Source: Pisaster brevispinus (taxonomy: Eukaryota; Echinodermata; Asteroidea; Forcipulatida; Asteriidae). Taken from it: a stretch of DNA of 64,000 bases. Position 1 is the stretch's first letter, and each line of letters starts with the position of its first letter. Made by a program: the position numbers and the translations under genes. The stretch lies in the NCBI GenBank assembly GCA_023634235.1, contig JAMKCF010000008.1, positions 5,089,001 to 5,153,000 of the forward strand, in the 5' to 3' direction. Below are positions 46,101 to 54,248 of this stretch, in pieces. Under the pieces are notes generated by a model, which was given only the letters and a program-made list of their open reading frames with translations, was not told the origin of the DNA and did no database searches.

Positions 46101-48984
46101 ACCAGACCAAAGGCGGATGGTGGTTTGTAGGCTTGGGCAGGCTGTGGTTGTTCCACCGTCTTGGACACTGCGGGTGGTGATGAGTTGAAGGCGATGGACG
46201 GACTAAAACGACCTGATTGGGTGCTAGATGGTCGGGAAAGCTGATCTGTCTGTCCATCTGCTAAGAATCAAACACAAATTAATTTTGGGTTGAACAAAGA
46301 ATTATTTACTGGAGTGACATTTGAACCTGCAACCTCCGGATTAATGTGACGCCGCTCTACCAACTAAGTTATCTAGCCCTAATGTTGGCAGTCACCCTAT
46401 TTTGTCAATATCTTTGTTTGGGGGGTGCCAGTCAGAATCCTTCTCAAAGTTGAAACCATCTTAACTCCTTTGGAGTATGCAGCACCGGCAGCCAAAATTG
46501 GTGCACAGGTTGCTACTGATCATTCACATCATAAATGTCTACCCTCGCAGGTACCCATTTACTCCTAGGTGTTGAGACGGAATTATCGTCATGCTCAAGG
46601 ATGTAAGTGTCCTGTGACAGGGGCTCAAACCCACACTCTGAGGAGTCAGCCACCAGAACTTAAGCGTGTTGCAAGATATGAGTACACAAAACATTTCAAT
46701 AAAGTCATTGCTGCTTTAAGTGGAATTGTAATTTTTGAAGAAAAAGAAATACTTTAATAATAATCATAGTATTAGTAATAATAACATTGGAGTCTTGTAT
46801 AAGGCACGAATTCACCAATAAGGTGCTCAAGAGAGACAGGTTTTCAAGTTTTTTGAATTATGAGACCGCTTTATGTAGCACCTTAGAATGGTTTACAAGG
46901 TGCTGCGGGGCTCTCAGCAGCAACTGCCAGAAACACCGGGGCAAACCCCCCTCCCTCTCTTAATGATAAGTGTACTGGGTTCTTTTACGTGCTTTCAACA
47001 GATCTCCATTTTTCTTTACCTGTGAGCTCCATAATGGCTGACGTTCGATCCATGCACTGCTGAGCCAGCTTTAGCATTCTCTCGGTACTTTTCGTCTTCA
47101 CGGATCCCTGATACCCTGGTACAGACAACGGTTCATCACATTATTTTGTACACTGATCTCTAGGCATCTATGGAAGTGAACAACTTTTTTATACAAAGCA
47201 GAAGCAGATACACATACAAAGCAAGGTTTTAACAAGAACATTAAAAAGTGGGTGTCCAAATTTTTCGCTTACAATACATTTACATGCAAACGGCAGATAC
47301 AACAGGGTGTTCAAATTTTATAATAGGGTTTCCAAAAGACACCCAGACACCCCTCTGGCTAACACTATGATACAAGGTAAGTTTCCATTGTTTGTAATTT
47401 CTACTGGAATATATTCAAGACCATTGGACTAATTCATTAAAGGCAGAGCCTGTCAACGATGTCATCGTGCAATCAGGGAGATTTTGTGTTGAATTGAGAT
47501 TAAATTTAGTGGTTTGGGTTTTTACTTACCTTGATTTTTGGCTTCTTGTAGTAGTACCTGTGAGATGTACTGAATGCAGGCAAGATACCTGAAATATGCC
47601 TCCTGAGGATGAAATTGAAATGAGGAATTACGAGAAATGATGACGGAGCAACAAGGGCCCCATGCCATTCTGTATCTTTTTGGGTGAACGTAGTCATAAT
47701 AGAATTACACACATCCTGATTGGGAGCTGTACATAATCAACACCAACGGTTGCCTCTGACATACCAGTAAGTGTCCATTCAATAGACCCCTTGTATACAT
47801 GTATGATGACACGAGACCCAAACAGCGCCCTCACTGCAATGAAGAGCTATCAGTTGGCTTTTGGGCAATCCCTCAGCTGCTGCTGTTTGTTTGTTTGTTT
47901 TTTTGTTGGTACATATTCCTCTGTTTTTTCTGATTGTCTTTCTAAGTCTTCTGTATGATTGTATTGTATTATTTTTTTAAAGCCTGAATGAATAAATAAA
48001 TTATCGGCTGTAAGTCGTGCACAGCGGGTTTACGCTTCCATTGTTTGATATCGGCAACGGCAGCCAATGCAAGGGGTCTATTGTTTGTGCATGTGGGCAT
48101 TTCTGAAAAAACAAAAGATTTACCAGGTAAGTCTGCTGCCACCTAGTGTCCCCAAAAATCTCTCATTGAGACTGATTTCTTCCTTTCAAAAGACCAATTA
48201 GTTAAGCTCCGCCCCTTAATGCCTTGACCAGTCACAACTTGCAAACATGTGCCCCCTCCCAAAAAAAGGGAATAAAGTGTAGGGTCATAGGCTATTGGTT
48301 TTTGTCACAATTATGCTGATTTATTTATAGGTAAAATTATGAAGGCAATACAATCAAAGCCATGTGAAAGTTTCAACTGAGTAGTGTCTACTTGCTAAGA
48401 AAACGGCCAAAACCTGTCACAGTATTTTCACAAGAACGTTGAATGTATGTTTTGCGAGGTGACAACGGGTACCAACCGCACCTCTGGCCGCGGCATTTGC
48501 GAAAGGACAGTAACCCTACAAAGTCTGATCAAAGCGATTCATGCATGAATTGTTTCTCAGATTCAAATAAAATGTTTTTGGGTGAAAAATTTTCGAAACC
48601 ATATTACTTCGCAGGGAATCCTTTCATGCTATCAGCAGCTGCAGTGCTTCTCACCAAATAAGTTTGTATGGTCATTGGTTTTTGTAGTAGTTACGAATCA
48701 ATGACCCTGCCTTTAACAGTGGATTCATGTACTACAATTACAAACCACTGTCTTCATTATAGTACTACTACTAGCAACAATTGGCTAATGGCTAATGGCA
48801 ACAATAACACTGCATTAAAAGAGTCTTAACGCTTACTGTTTCTAATATCTTTTATCTATTTGAAATTACAAGTAACATGTTTACTATAAATGAGCGTACT
48901 TACCCTACTGTTGCCTTCACCGTCGAGCTTGATAGCCTGGCCAACAGCCTTCATTGCCGACTGCAAATGTCCCTCCATAGACAT
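19174..48984 (-). CDS. VPS9D1: VPS9 domain-containing protein 1, complete coding sequence in 14 exons
   Basis: Exons in transcript order: 48984-48904, 47602-47530, 47115-47020, 46257-46008, 45265-45136, 27542-27480, 26948-26808, 26238-26007, 24112-22949, 22567-22438, 21626-21415, 20579-20495, 19848-19744 and 19255-19174 (stop TAA). All phases agree and give 947 residues. The start [16 protein letters not shown] matches the MIT-like N-terminus of the human protein. [31 protein letters not shown] and [20 protein letters not shown] follow. The VPS9 domain (about 744-945) ends [13 protein letters not shown] (887 on) and [14 protein letters not shown] (922 on), keeping the Asp and Tyr/Thr used by Rab5-type exchange factors. 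Its likely role is endosomal Rab5-family activation. The human protein is 631 residues; most of the extra length is the acidic exon 24112-22949. Intron 5 is 17.6 kb and holds a GPCR gene. Confidence 0.93.
19940..20033. mobile_element. Near-perfect palindrome (45-bp arms) of a foldback element
   Basis: Arms 19940-19984 and 19989-20033 pair at 43 of 45 positions around the spacer CTTA. Each arm begins GTTAGTGGCCTGAC and carries CCCTAGCAGAGTCTTTCTGG. The flank 20034-20105 (ATAGGTCCTTTTGGTTGGTA, AGCAGTTTGCAACAGC) recurs at 36295-36356 and 61960-62015. It sits in VPS9D1 intron 12, between exons 20579-20495 and 19848-19744. Confidence 0.85.
21955..22190 (+). repeat. Dispersed repeat, copy 1 (partner at 56845-57080)
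   Basis: GGGCAAG, CTGGTACCA, TTGCCCCGAA-like TGCCCCGAATCATGTG, TGTACCAGA and TGGCTTATT occur in the same order in both copies, in the same orientation. Class unknown. Confidence 0.7.
22595..22815 (+). repeat. SINE-2 copy
   Basis: GTGTGGGTTGTAGTCCTGG, TGTGTCCTTAAGCAAGACAC and the tail CACCTTGTAAACCC...AAGGTGCTACATAAA match SINE-2. It lies antisense to VPS9D1, about 30 bases upstream of the exon 22567-22438 acceptor. Confidence 0.7.
24249..24392. mobile_element. MITE-like element, copy 2 (partner at 11299-11448)
   Basis: GGCCCTTTTTCG and the reverse of CACAAAGGGCC form the ends; the core has GGCTC/GAGCC words and CACATTTTCAAAACAACTGA. Confidence 0.55.
24400..24605 (+). repeat. Dispersed repeat R4, copy 1 (partner at 57645-57835)
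   Basis: GAGCTGCCAACATTCGCATC, CAATCAGGGAGATT, AAAAAGTTTCCATAATC and GGTTTATTTTCAGGGAACTT recur in order at 57645-57835; a scrap is at 47445-47490. Confidence 0.75.
25590..25655 (+). repeat. TTAA/TTTA tetranucleotide microsatellite
   Basis: ATTAATTAATTAATTTATTT followed by repeated TTTA units in VPS9D1 intron 8, between exons 26238-26007 and 24112-22949. Confidence 0.8.
26565..26760 (+). repeat. Repeat R1 copy
   Basis: GCAGTTGGTACCCGCTGTCA and CAGCAAGTAGACACTGTATT match the copy at 32310-32540. Confidence 0.75.
28020..28200 (+). repeat. Repeat R3, copy 2 with G-rich tail
   Basis: GTGTAAATGGAAAAAATAG, AAATGTAACATTTTACTCTG and a run of G-rich words end in GGGGGGGG near 28190. A related copy is at 53130-53300. 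Confidence 0.65.
28720..28737 (+). repeat. AC dinucleotide microsatellite
   Basis: About nine AC units in VPS9D1 intron 5. Confidence 0.8.
30050..30335 (+). repeat. Minisatellite, about 70-bp unit, four copies
   Basis: The unit contains TTTATTGAATAATAAATCAC, TTAGTTTCCATTCACTGAAT and TTTTTTAATAGAAATT and is repeated about four times with small indels. Confidence 0.85.
32216..32247. repeat. Short perfect hairpin
   Basis: GTATTTTTGAGTT and AACTCAAAAATAC pair perfectly around TGTTTC. Confidence 0.7.
32310..32540 (+). repeat. Repeat R1, best copy
   Basis: GCAGTTGGTACCCGCTGTCA, CTCGCTAAACGTGGATGGA, CAGCAAGTAGACACTGTATT and AATGCATGACCCTAGCTTTAA appear in order. No tRNA-like boxes and no coding frame are evident. 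Confidence 0.75.
32550..32740 (+). repeat. Dispersed repeat, copy 2 (partner at 7340-7520)
   Basis: GTTAAAATGGTGTAAAATGT, TTTGAAACATGAC and GGTCTGTACA match 7340-7520. It directly follows an R1 copy, so the two may be parts of one larger element. Confidence 0.75.
33076..33120 (+). ncRNA. Hammerhead-ribozyme-like motif (candidate)
   Basis: In order: ATGCCT (stem I), CTGACGA (core), one extra A, GGTCC-loop-GGATC (stem II, five pairs with one G-U), GAAA (core), GC, then T and A in the U16.1-H17 positions, and AGGCCAT closing stem I with one bulge. The layout resembles the minimal type I hammerheads of Penelope-like elements. Deviations are the extra A after CTGACGA and a stem III of one pair only. 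Activity is not shown. Confidence 0.4.
34468..34605 (-). other. Candidate cassette exon in VPS9D1 intron 5
   Basis: A minus-strand segment with acceptor AATCTTCTCAG and donor GAG|GTAAGC, 138 nt long and open in phase 0. It encodes 46 residues including [20 protein letters not shown] and [12 protein letters not shown]. Because the flanking VPS9D1 exons are also phase 0, it could be spliced in without a frameshift. I recognise no homologue. It could also be chance or a transposon-derived cryptic exon. Confidence 0.3.
35023..35121 (-). mobile_element. LINE relic, C-terminal zinc-finger of ORF2
   Basis: The minus-strand frame reads [18 protein letters not shown], then [13 protein letters not shown] and a stop. 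This is the CxxC...SRIGLxSHQR finger that ends the reverse-transcriptase protein of a common invertebrate LINE group. One extra residue and no ORF upstream mark it as a dead 5'-truncated copy. Confidence 0.75.
36260..36356 (+). repeat. Fragment of the palindrome-flank repeat
   Basis: GGGCCACTTACTA, then TTTATACCAAAGGTCCTTTT and AGCAGTTTGCAACAGC match the flank of the palindrome at 19940-20105. Confidence 0.7.
37160..37255 (+). repeat. GACTCG tandem repeat
   Basis: Imperfect units of GGACTCGGACTCGGACC. The open frame across it is a by-product of the repeat. Confidence 0.65.
38220..39080. repeat. Duplicated block, copy 1 (partner at 39540-39955)
   Basis: GGCACTTATTGTTCCCTTGG, GTAAACAACTAGCCT and AGCACAATTCTAGTAAT recur at 39750-39910 in direct order. 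CCTGGCATCAAATG at 38232 recurs inverted at 39665. The block contains the MITE at 38315-38704. Confidence 0.7.
38315..38704. mobile_element. MITE-like element with CAGGGCTC ends, copy 2
   Basis: Ends CAGGGCTCGAATTTG and CTAATTCGAGCCTG are inverted repeats; the interior matches the 13426-13779 copy. Confidence 0.75.
39352..39424. repeat. Near-perfect 73-bp hairpin
   Basis: Arms 39352-39385 and 39391-39424 pair at 32 of 34 positions around CCTTT. The arms are GC-rich (GGGCGGCTGGGC) in an AT-rich setting. Confidence 0.85.
40925..41929 (-). CDS. Single-exon rhodopsin-class (class A) G protein-coupled receptor, orphan
   Basis: An intronless frame of 334 residues with seven hydrophobic segments: about 27-52, 62-85, 97-122, 149-170, 187-213, 238-263 and 275-300. 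TM1 has IGNSL (N43), TM2 has D72, TM3 ends with ERY (127-129) in [17 protein letters not shown]4 has W156 and TM5 has P204. C102 and C180 could form the usual extracellular disulfide. TM6 lacks CWxP (it reads TMAVELP) and TM7 replaces NPxxY by GTSLIY (294-299). N11 is a possible glycosylation site, and the tail is Lys/Arg-rich. ATG 41929 is the longest start; M9 (MANTSAF) is an alternative. It lies in VPS9D1 intron 5 on the same strand. The ligand cannot be told. Confidence 0.85.
   Translation of the reverse strand: MLIRTISAMANTSAFRTHLFDLRAVPIFQAACLLLNTVAIIGNSLACAVFVTQRKFRTCSILLFQLNQCVVDLCTPLLLILKIVIPSPRYYDQSLVSYLICCLWISHWVLFTLLAVSIVNLCLMSVERYCAFYHPIKHRLWFTCGGKTRLLILVNWMFSLVFCGSIVITSKRVNEQSGKCGRNRHSLSLFVTVCSIFIYAICFPVTTIICFIRIFIRFNQLAKKHGVVHGAAVQHAKYSLLLTILCLFVLTMAVELPTKAVLLVDKFEDVDWSSWFIHFIFHLVVMLLTLKCLGTSLIYTVANKRFRDKLAGLLRKIKRKIVRNRVQVLPLDTL
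42930..43062 (+). repeat. AACTAAAT minisatellite
   Basis: Tandem AAATAACT units with some ATGACT/AACTAACT variants, ending in an A-rich run. Confidence 0.85.
43440..43640 (+). repeat. SINE-2 copy
   Basis: AGAGCACCAGACTCAAGCTC, GTGGGTTCCAGTCCCGGTCG and CTTGTGTCCTTCAGCAAGA match SINE-2, followed by TTCGGATGGGATATTAAGC. Confidence 0.75.
45520..45740 (-). mobile_element. Diverged reverse copy of the 17850-18134 MITE
   Basis: Read on the minus strand it starts CATTACGGGAAAGCGCCATT and follows the 17.85 kb element through CATCCTTTTCATCTGACA and TTGGTGATTTG. The far end is missing. Confidence 0.75.
46278..46445 (-). repeat. SINE-1 copy next to a VPS9D1 splice acceptor
   Basis: The reverse copy runs from the tail (GGGTTGAACAAAG) through ATTTGAACCTGCAACCTCCG to GGGTGCCAGTCAGAATCC. 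Its 3' tail lies about 20-30 bases upstream of the acceptor of exon 46257-46008, in the same orientation as the gene. Confidence 0.75.
46460..46995 (-). repeat. Fragmented SINE-2 copies
   Basis: GCTCAAACCCACACTCTGAG and CAAGGATGTAAGTGTCCTG (46580-46650) plus TAGCACCTTAGAATGG...CAAGGTGCT (46870-46905) are reverse SINE-2 pieces, separated by unrelated A-rich DNA. Confidence 0.6.
48285..48510 (-). repeat. Repeat R1 copy, reverse orientation
   Basis: The reverse complement contains the R1 words AGTAGACACTACTCAG, GTTGGTACCCGTTGTCACC and AAAAACCAATAGCCTATGAC. Confidence 0.65.
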
Positions 48985-50142
48985 TTTCTTGAATGACTAA
49001 TATGAGAGGAGACAGTCAAGATTGGTGCTACATGTATTTATACATGTATGACTGTGACAACGATCATCTGATCTGCTAAGATTGATAGAACCATAAAATA
49101 TGCATTGATAAGAATGTCATATGGTTCATGCTTGTTTGTTTAATCACAATGCCATCACTGTCAATGAGAACAATTTGCACATACTACTTACTTAGTATTT
49201 AGGTCTGTCCCAACACTATATCGTACTAGTACTACTGCTGGGCGACTCGTGAACTTCACTACCTGACTCCCCAACTAGTCGCCCTTCAACCACTCTAGTT
49301 GCAACTTCAATACTACTTTCTAGTCGCATTTATTTTCAAATCAAAAGATAATTGTGGATCGCCGCAGGCACAAAATGGAAAAATTTAGGCTGACATGTGA
49401 CGCCTTTGCAGTAATCAACTTTTTTGATGCAACAATATATTAGATTCAGAGCAAACAATGACAATAAATTAGGCCTAGGGTAGGCGTCTAGTGAAATTCA
49501 CTCCTCGAGTAGCTCTTCCATTGCGACTTCTTCAAGTTCAACACTACCATGTCCATGACTACCGTCACCATTTGGCATTGCAGGATTTACATTACAAAAA
49601 TACAAATTACTGCCGTGTGGACTTTCACTGATTACTGACTGACTGAGTAGATTTGATTTTGAATGTTTTTTAAAATTATGATTTGTTTAATGTTTAATCA
49701 TGGAGGTAGAAATTCCATCCATGGTTTAATTAACCTTCCCCTTTCTTAATTGCTTCCCCTTCCTTACCTTTAATAATAATATTAAAATTATTAAAATAAA
49801 GGGAGATTAAAAACATGTTAAAAATAAAAGTGACAGTCGGATACTGCATTTTTGCCCAAATTTAATCATGATATTGATAATACTAATAGCTTGGGGGAAA
49901 AGGTTGCTTTTTGACTGGTTTTTAATTCCAAAGCGAACTGGTTAAATTTAAATCCCCATGATTATGACTGAGTGCAGTGTGACTGTGACTGAGTGTGAGT
50001 GAGTGTGTAGACCGGGGTCACTTTGTTTCCTTCTGACCTGACTGATGTTCTCTTGCAGCTCTAGCTCAGGCTTCCTTGTCTGTATAAATTATTTGTATGT
50101 GCATTTTGTGCTTTTTATATCATTTTAAGTAGATAATCTTAC

Positions 50143-50450
50143 CTGATCGATGGAGTGCTACTCGTCCTACTATACTATATTGCAGATCGGTACAGTAAGA
50201 ATTTACTATCAAATCAGTTCACTAACCTTGTGGGGAAAATCTATTTTTGTCTCGCATCGCAGCTAATAGTCGCACTACTTGCACCACCACGTCGCTGACT
50301 CACTTCACTTCTTGCAGCAATTGCACTTGCATTACAAACGTTCTCATAATTGAGATTCAAATATTACTTTTACACATTTCTATACCGCGAGATCGAGCAC
50401 GTGTTTCGAAAAGTGGGCTCGACAGCTACTGTTTGTCGGGTTCCCTCCAC
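50143..50450 (-). promoter_or_regulatory. VPS9D1: Probable 5' UTR exon and promoter of VPS9D1
   Basis: A donor CGATCAG|GTAAGATT ends at 50143, and a matching acceptor ATATTAG|TCATTC lies just upstream of the VPS9D1 ATG (48984). The segment up to about 50450 is richer in CpG than its surroundings and includes CACGTG (an E-box). The upstream end of the exon is not visible. Confidence 0.5.
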
Positions 50451-50969
50451 ATCTATTTAATAATGAAGTAATCAAATGCCACAACTTGACGGGGACCAGA
50501 CTGATTTAAGTTGGGCCGTATCCAATTAACCCGAATCGTTGTGGCTGTGGCTACGCCTACAGCCGTTGCTAAGGGTGTTGCTAAGAAAGCTCTGAAGCAT
50601 TTCCACTGAATTAAGTGGAACTCAAAAAGATTAAGTTAAGACTAAAACAGCATGGATGGTCACTACTCGCAGTGGCATAACCAGACATTTTCATTTGGGG
50701 GAGTGGGGGTAGGCGGGGCAAAGGCATAACTGAGGGGGGGGGCAGCTGGTCTCGTTAATTCTTTGGGGAAAGAGGGCGGCAAGGGGGGGGGAGGGGACAC
50801 CTATGGACAAACCATAGAGAAAGACAAACTCCCAATTCACTACTCCGACAGAACAATACGAATTTGAAGGAAAACTCATAACTCCAACTCACAACTCGGA
50901 AGGATCGCAATCCGCATTCACGACAGAGGCTGTCCTCTTTGGAGCACAATAATTTCTTATCAATTGACC

Positions 50970-51260
50970 TACACAGGGCTCAGGTGGGGGAAAAATCCAC
51001 AAGACCATGACATAAGTGTTTAATTTGAACAAGCACTGAGAGAAGATTTATCTCATTGTATTAAAGTTTTCTTTAATCAACAGAAATGAAAGATTTTTAC
51101 CAGACTGAAAGTCAACATAACAAAAACACACTGAACAGCTGGACTTGTCCAATCGTGAGTTGACTGGCCCGGTGCTGAAATCACTGACCTGGGGCCTGCA
51201 TGCAGTCCATGTTTATTTGCTTATTTTTGTTTCTTTTTTAAATTAACGACTTGCCCAGAA
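50970..51260 (-). mobile_element. Partial third copy of the CAGGGCTC MITE family
   Basis: ACTTGTCCAATCGTGAGTTG, TGGCCCGGTGCTGAAATCAC and GGGGCCTGCA match, in reverse, the interiors of the 13.4 and 38.3 kb copies. Confidence 0.55.
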
Positions 51261-51514
51261 AACTTATAGCATTATATTTGTCAAAAAAGTATAAATATTT
51301 TTCTAAAATATAGCTAATACCAATACCCTGAATCAAGTTAACTCAGGGATGCCAACTCAGGGATGTGAGGGGCTGTTGAAAAAAAAAAACCTGAACTGTG
51401 AGCGCAAAGTGCGAAAGCTTGTGAGCGCAATCCTACTTAAATACATTCATCTTGTTTTAAAAGCCCTACTCTGCAATCTGGGACATTCTGTTTATGAATT
51501 TCTGGTTATTATTA

Positions 51515-51519
<5 letters not shown>

Positions 51520-51546
<27 letters not shown>

Positions 51547-51562
51547 GGGGGGGGGGGGGGGT
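51520..51562 (+). repeat. Poly-T followed by poly-G
   Basis: About 24 T then about 18 G. Confidence 0.8.
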
Positions 51563-52784
51563 TGAACAAAACACAGATTTCCGGGGAAAAAAGGAAAAAT
51601 CACATCCCTCCCACTACATATTTTTAGAGCATAAAATAACTGTTGACTGTCTGTCTCTGACCACAGTCTTAAAATCAGTTCAAAGCTATTATGGAACTTC
51701 TAAGGTCTAGGTTATTCTGATGACTGGTTGATGTGAGTAATGCAAAGAACACTTCAAATTTATGCACTCACAAACACACTGCTCTTTTATGAAATTTCTT
51801 ATTTATTTGTATTCTTTCAATCAACTCCTTTTAAAAAATTCCACCCGACATAGGTGCAATATTATCGAAGCTTAAAAAGGAGAGTATACCTTTGAAATTA
51901 CTCCAAATATTAATGACCATAAAAAATTACTCTGTAAAGAGCACTGGAGAGCTGTTGCCATTATAAAACATTGTTAGAAATGAAGTAATGTAGTTTTCGA
52001 GAAAGAGGTAATTTTTCACCCCAAAATTCGAATCGGAGACCGGCTTCACAGGTTTGCTATTTTATGCATTTCCTGGGAATGGGATACACCAAGTGAGGAT
52101 ACCGGTCTTTGACAATTACCAAAAGTATACCCTGCCTTTAAGCTTTTACTTTGCTTCACAATGTCGTAAAAGAAGAATCTGCTGACATCGAAGTAGCCCC
52201 TCATAAATTTAGAAAGATTTGCCCAACCTAAACCGTAACTTGAATACGAGAACCATAAAATAGATCAGTGAATCACCCTAACAGAAGTACCTTCACCATG
52301 TTTCCCTGTAATAGTGCTCCCAGTTTAGTACCTCACTGCCAGACTAGAACGCTGGATAGAAACTATTTCTATAAAAATGTACCGTCTCCAAGATAGTTTG
52401 ACAGCATTAGTATTAATTTAACAAAGCACAAATCGGCCCCAAAACCCTTCCTCTGTGTGCTGCAACTCTTCAAAATGCTTAATACTCTGTCATTTCATGA
52501 CGAAAGAGTTGTTATAAATTGAACAAGTTACAAATAAACTACAATTTAAATACAACAAAATGTAGAATCCTATACTTTAATAAGAATAAATGGCGTTTTG
52601 GATTTCCATTCAACTCCATACTATTTAAGAATACTATAGTATGAACAACCTGCAGATATAATATTCATAATTTGAGTTGGAAACATCACCTAGCAACTGC
52701 TTCATTATAGAATGATTATTTCATTAATGGCTTTTGGAAGAGCAATTCAGGAAACTGACTGGGTAAATTTAAAATAACTTTGGG

Positions 52785-52890
52785 TTGGAAAAAACAAAAT
52801 GACTGAGAGTTGGATTTGAACCTGGGACCTCCGGATTAACGTGCCGGCACTCTACCAACTGAGCTATCTAGCCCTAATATTGGCAAATTA
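52785..52890 (-). repeat. SINE-1, tRNA-like half
   Basis: GGATTTGAACCTGGGACCTC and CTACCAACTGAGCTATCTAG are the reversed B and A box regions. Confidence 0.75.
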
Positions 52891-53129
52891 TTACAGCACA
52901 ATCATCTAGACTACAAAAGAAACATCATACAATTAATCCAAGACAAGTTCGACAAATGAGCGTAACAACACTCCAAATAATGGCCTGCGAAATCAGGAAA
53001 TGTGCCCCCCCTTGCACAAGTCCTCTATTTTGGGAGTTAAATTGCATGTCAAGGTATATGATGAGGGATTGTAAAGCCATTTGCTATTCTTTATAAGATA
53101 ACCTGACGTGAGTGTAAACACAAAATACA

Positions 53130-53300
53130 TTGTTTGCATGCAACTGGAAAAATAGTTGTAAAAACTATAACATTTTCACATTAAAGCTTATAAAATGTAA
53201 CATTTTACTCTGGTAATTTTCAATCTCAAAAGTCTAGATTTCAAGTTGGGGGATGGGGCACATACATCAACTGGGGGCACAGCCCCCCCTCCCCCACGTC
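53130..53300 (+). repeat. Repeat R3, copy 3
   Basis: AAAATGTAACATTTTACTCT and a G-rich then C-rich tail. Confidence 0.6.
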
Positions 53301-54248
53301 CACCCACCCATTAGTTACATCACTGATCCAGACACCAGCCAAGTTGAACATGCTGCTTCATAGACTAGTCCGCTGTTACAGACACACATATTAAAGGCAC
53401 AAACTAAAACTTCAGCCTTTAAAACATCCTGCTTTTAGTGACAAAACTGGATATTCATTTCTCACACACTTTCAACAAGAGATCTATTTGGAGTAGTTAT
53501 TCGTAAATAGATTTGTATAAATTTGCAAAAAAAATTGAAAAAATTACATCCCATTATGCAAATTTTTCTAAAATGTACAAGGTCACTCCTTTTTGTAAAG
53601 AAAGGTTACATAGTCTTTAGCAAGGAAACAAACTTTCAATAGGATTTTGTAAAATGACGAATGAAGCAGGCAATCCCACTGTTTTTGTTACAAATTTCAT
53701 TTCACTTGTCTTTGTTGTGTATTTTGAGTATGTGAATTTACAGGGTAAAGATACATATGCACGCACAAACTATTTCAGATAAATAACTGTTTGTTGCACA
53801 GCTCACTCCAATTGTTTGTGGACACACTAAGTTTTTACTGGGAGCACATTCACCTAATGAGGTTTGCGGAGACGCCAAGGGCATAAAACTCTCTCTGAGA
53901 GTTGTGGTGGTTCTCAGAAGAACCTGTGGTTTCACAACTTCAACCTTTCAATCAGTACGTTCCTATCGTCTTCAACTACTTGTTGAACATCTAATGAAAT
54001 ACCTCCGGGTAACTCTGATGGATTCAAACTCTTGAGGTTGTCTGAACAGAGATCATCTTTTTAATCAACCAGTCACTCGGCTGTTCCCACATCAGGGGAT
54101 GATGAGGTAGTTAACCCAGCCATCTTGATTTTCGTAGGAGTGAGGCTGATGTCTCAAAACAGACTGGTGCCTTGGAAGTGATAGCAAACACCATCATCAC
54201 AGTCATTGCACATTTCAGGAACTAGTCAATCTCACATCACAGTCTCTC

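Larger units (their letters stand above)
50451..54248. other. Intergenic DNA between VPS9D1 5' end and CEP89 3' end
   Basis: No coding exon is seen. It holds G-rich repeats (50690-50800), a reverse copy of the CAGGGCTC MITE family (about 50970-51260), a poly-T/poly-G run (51520-51560), a SINE-1 fragment (52785-52890) and an R3 copy (53130-53300). The right end must include the CEP89 3' UTR. Confidence 0.6.

Noticed and set aside
52979..53330. G/C-rich runs as possible regulatory islands
   Set aside because: They are the tails of the R3 repeat family, which also occurs at 17.2 and 28.1 kb.
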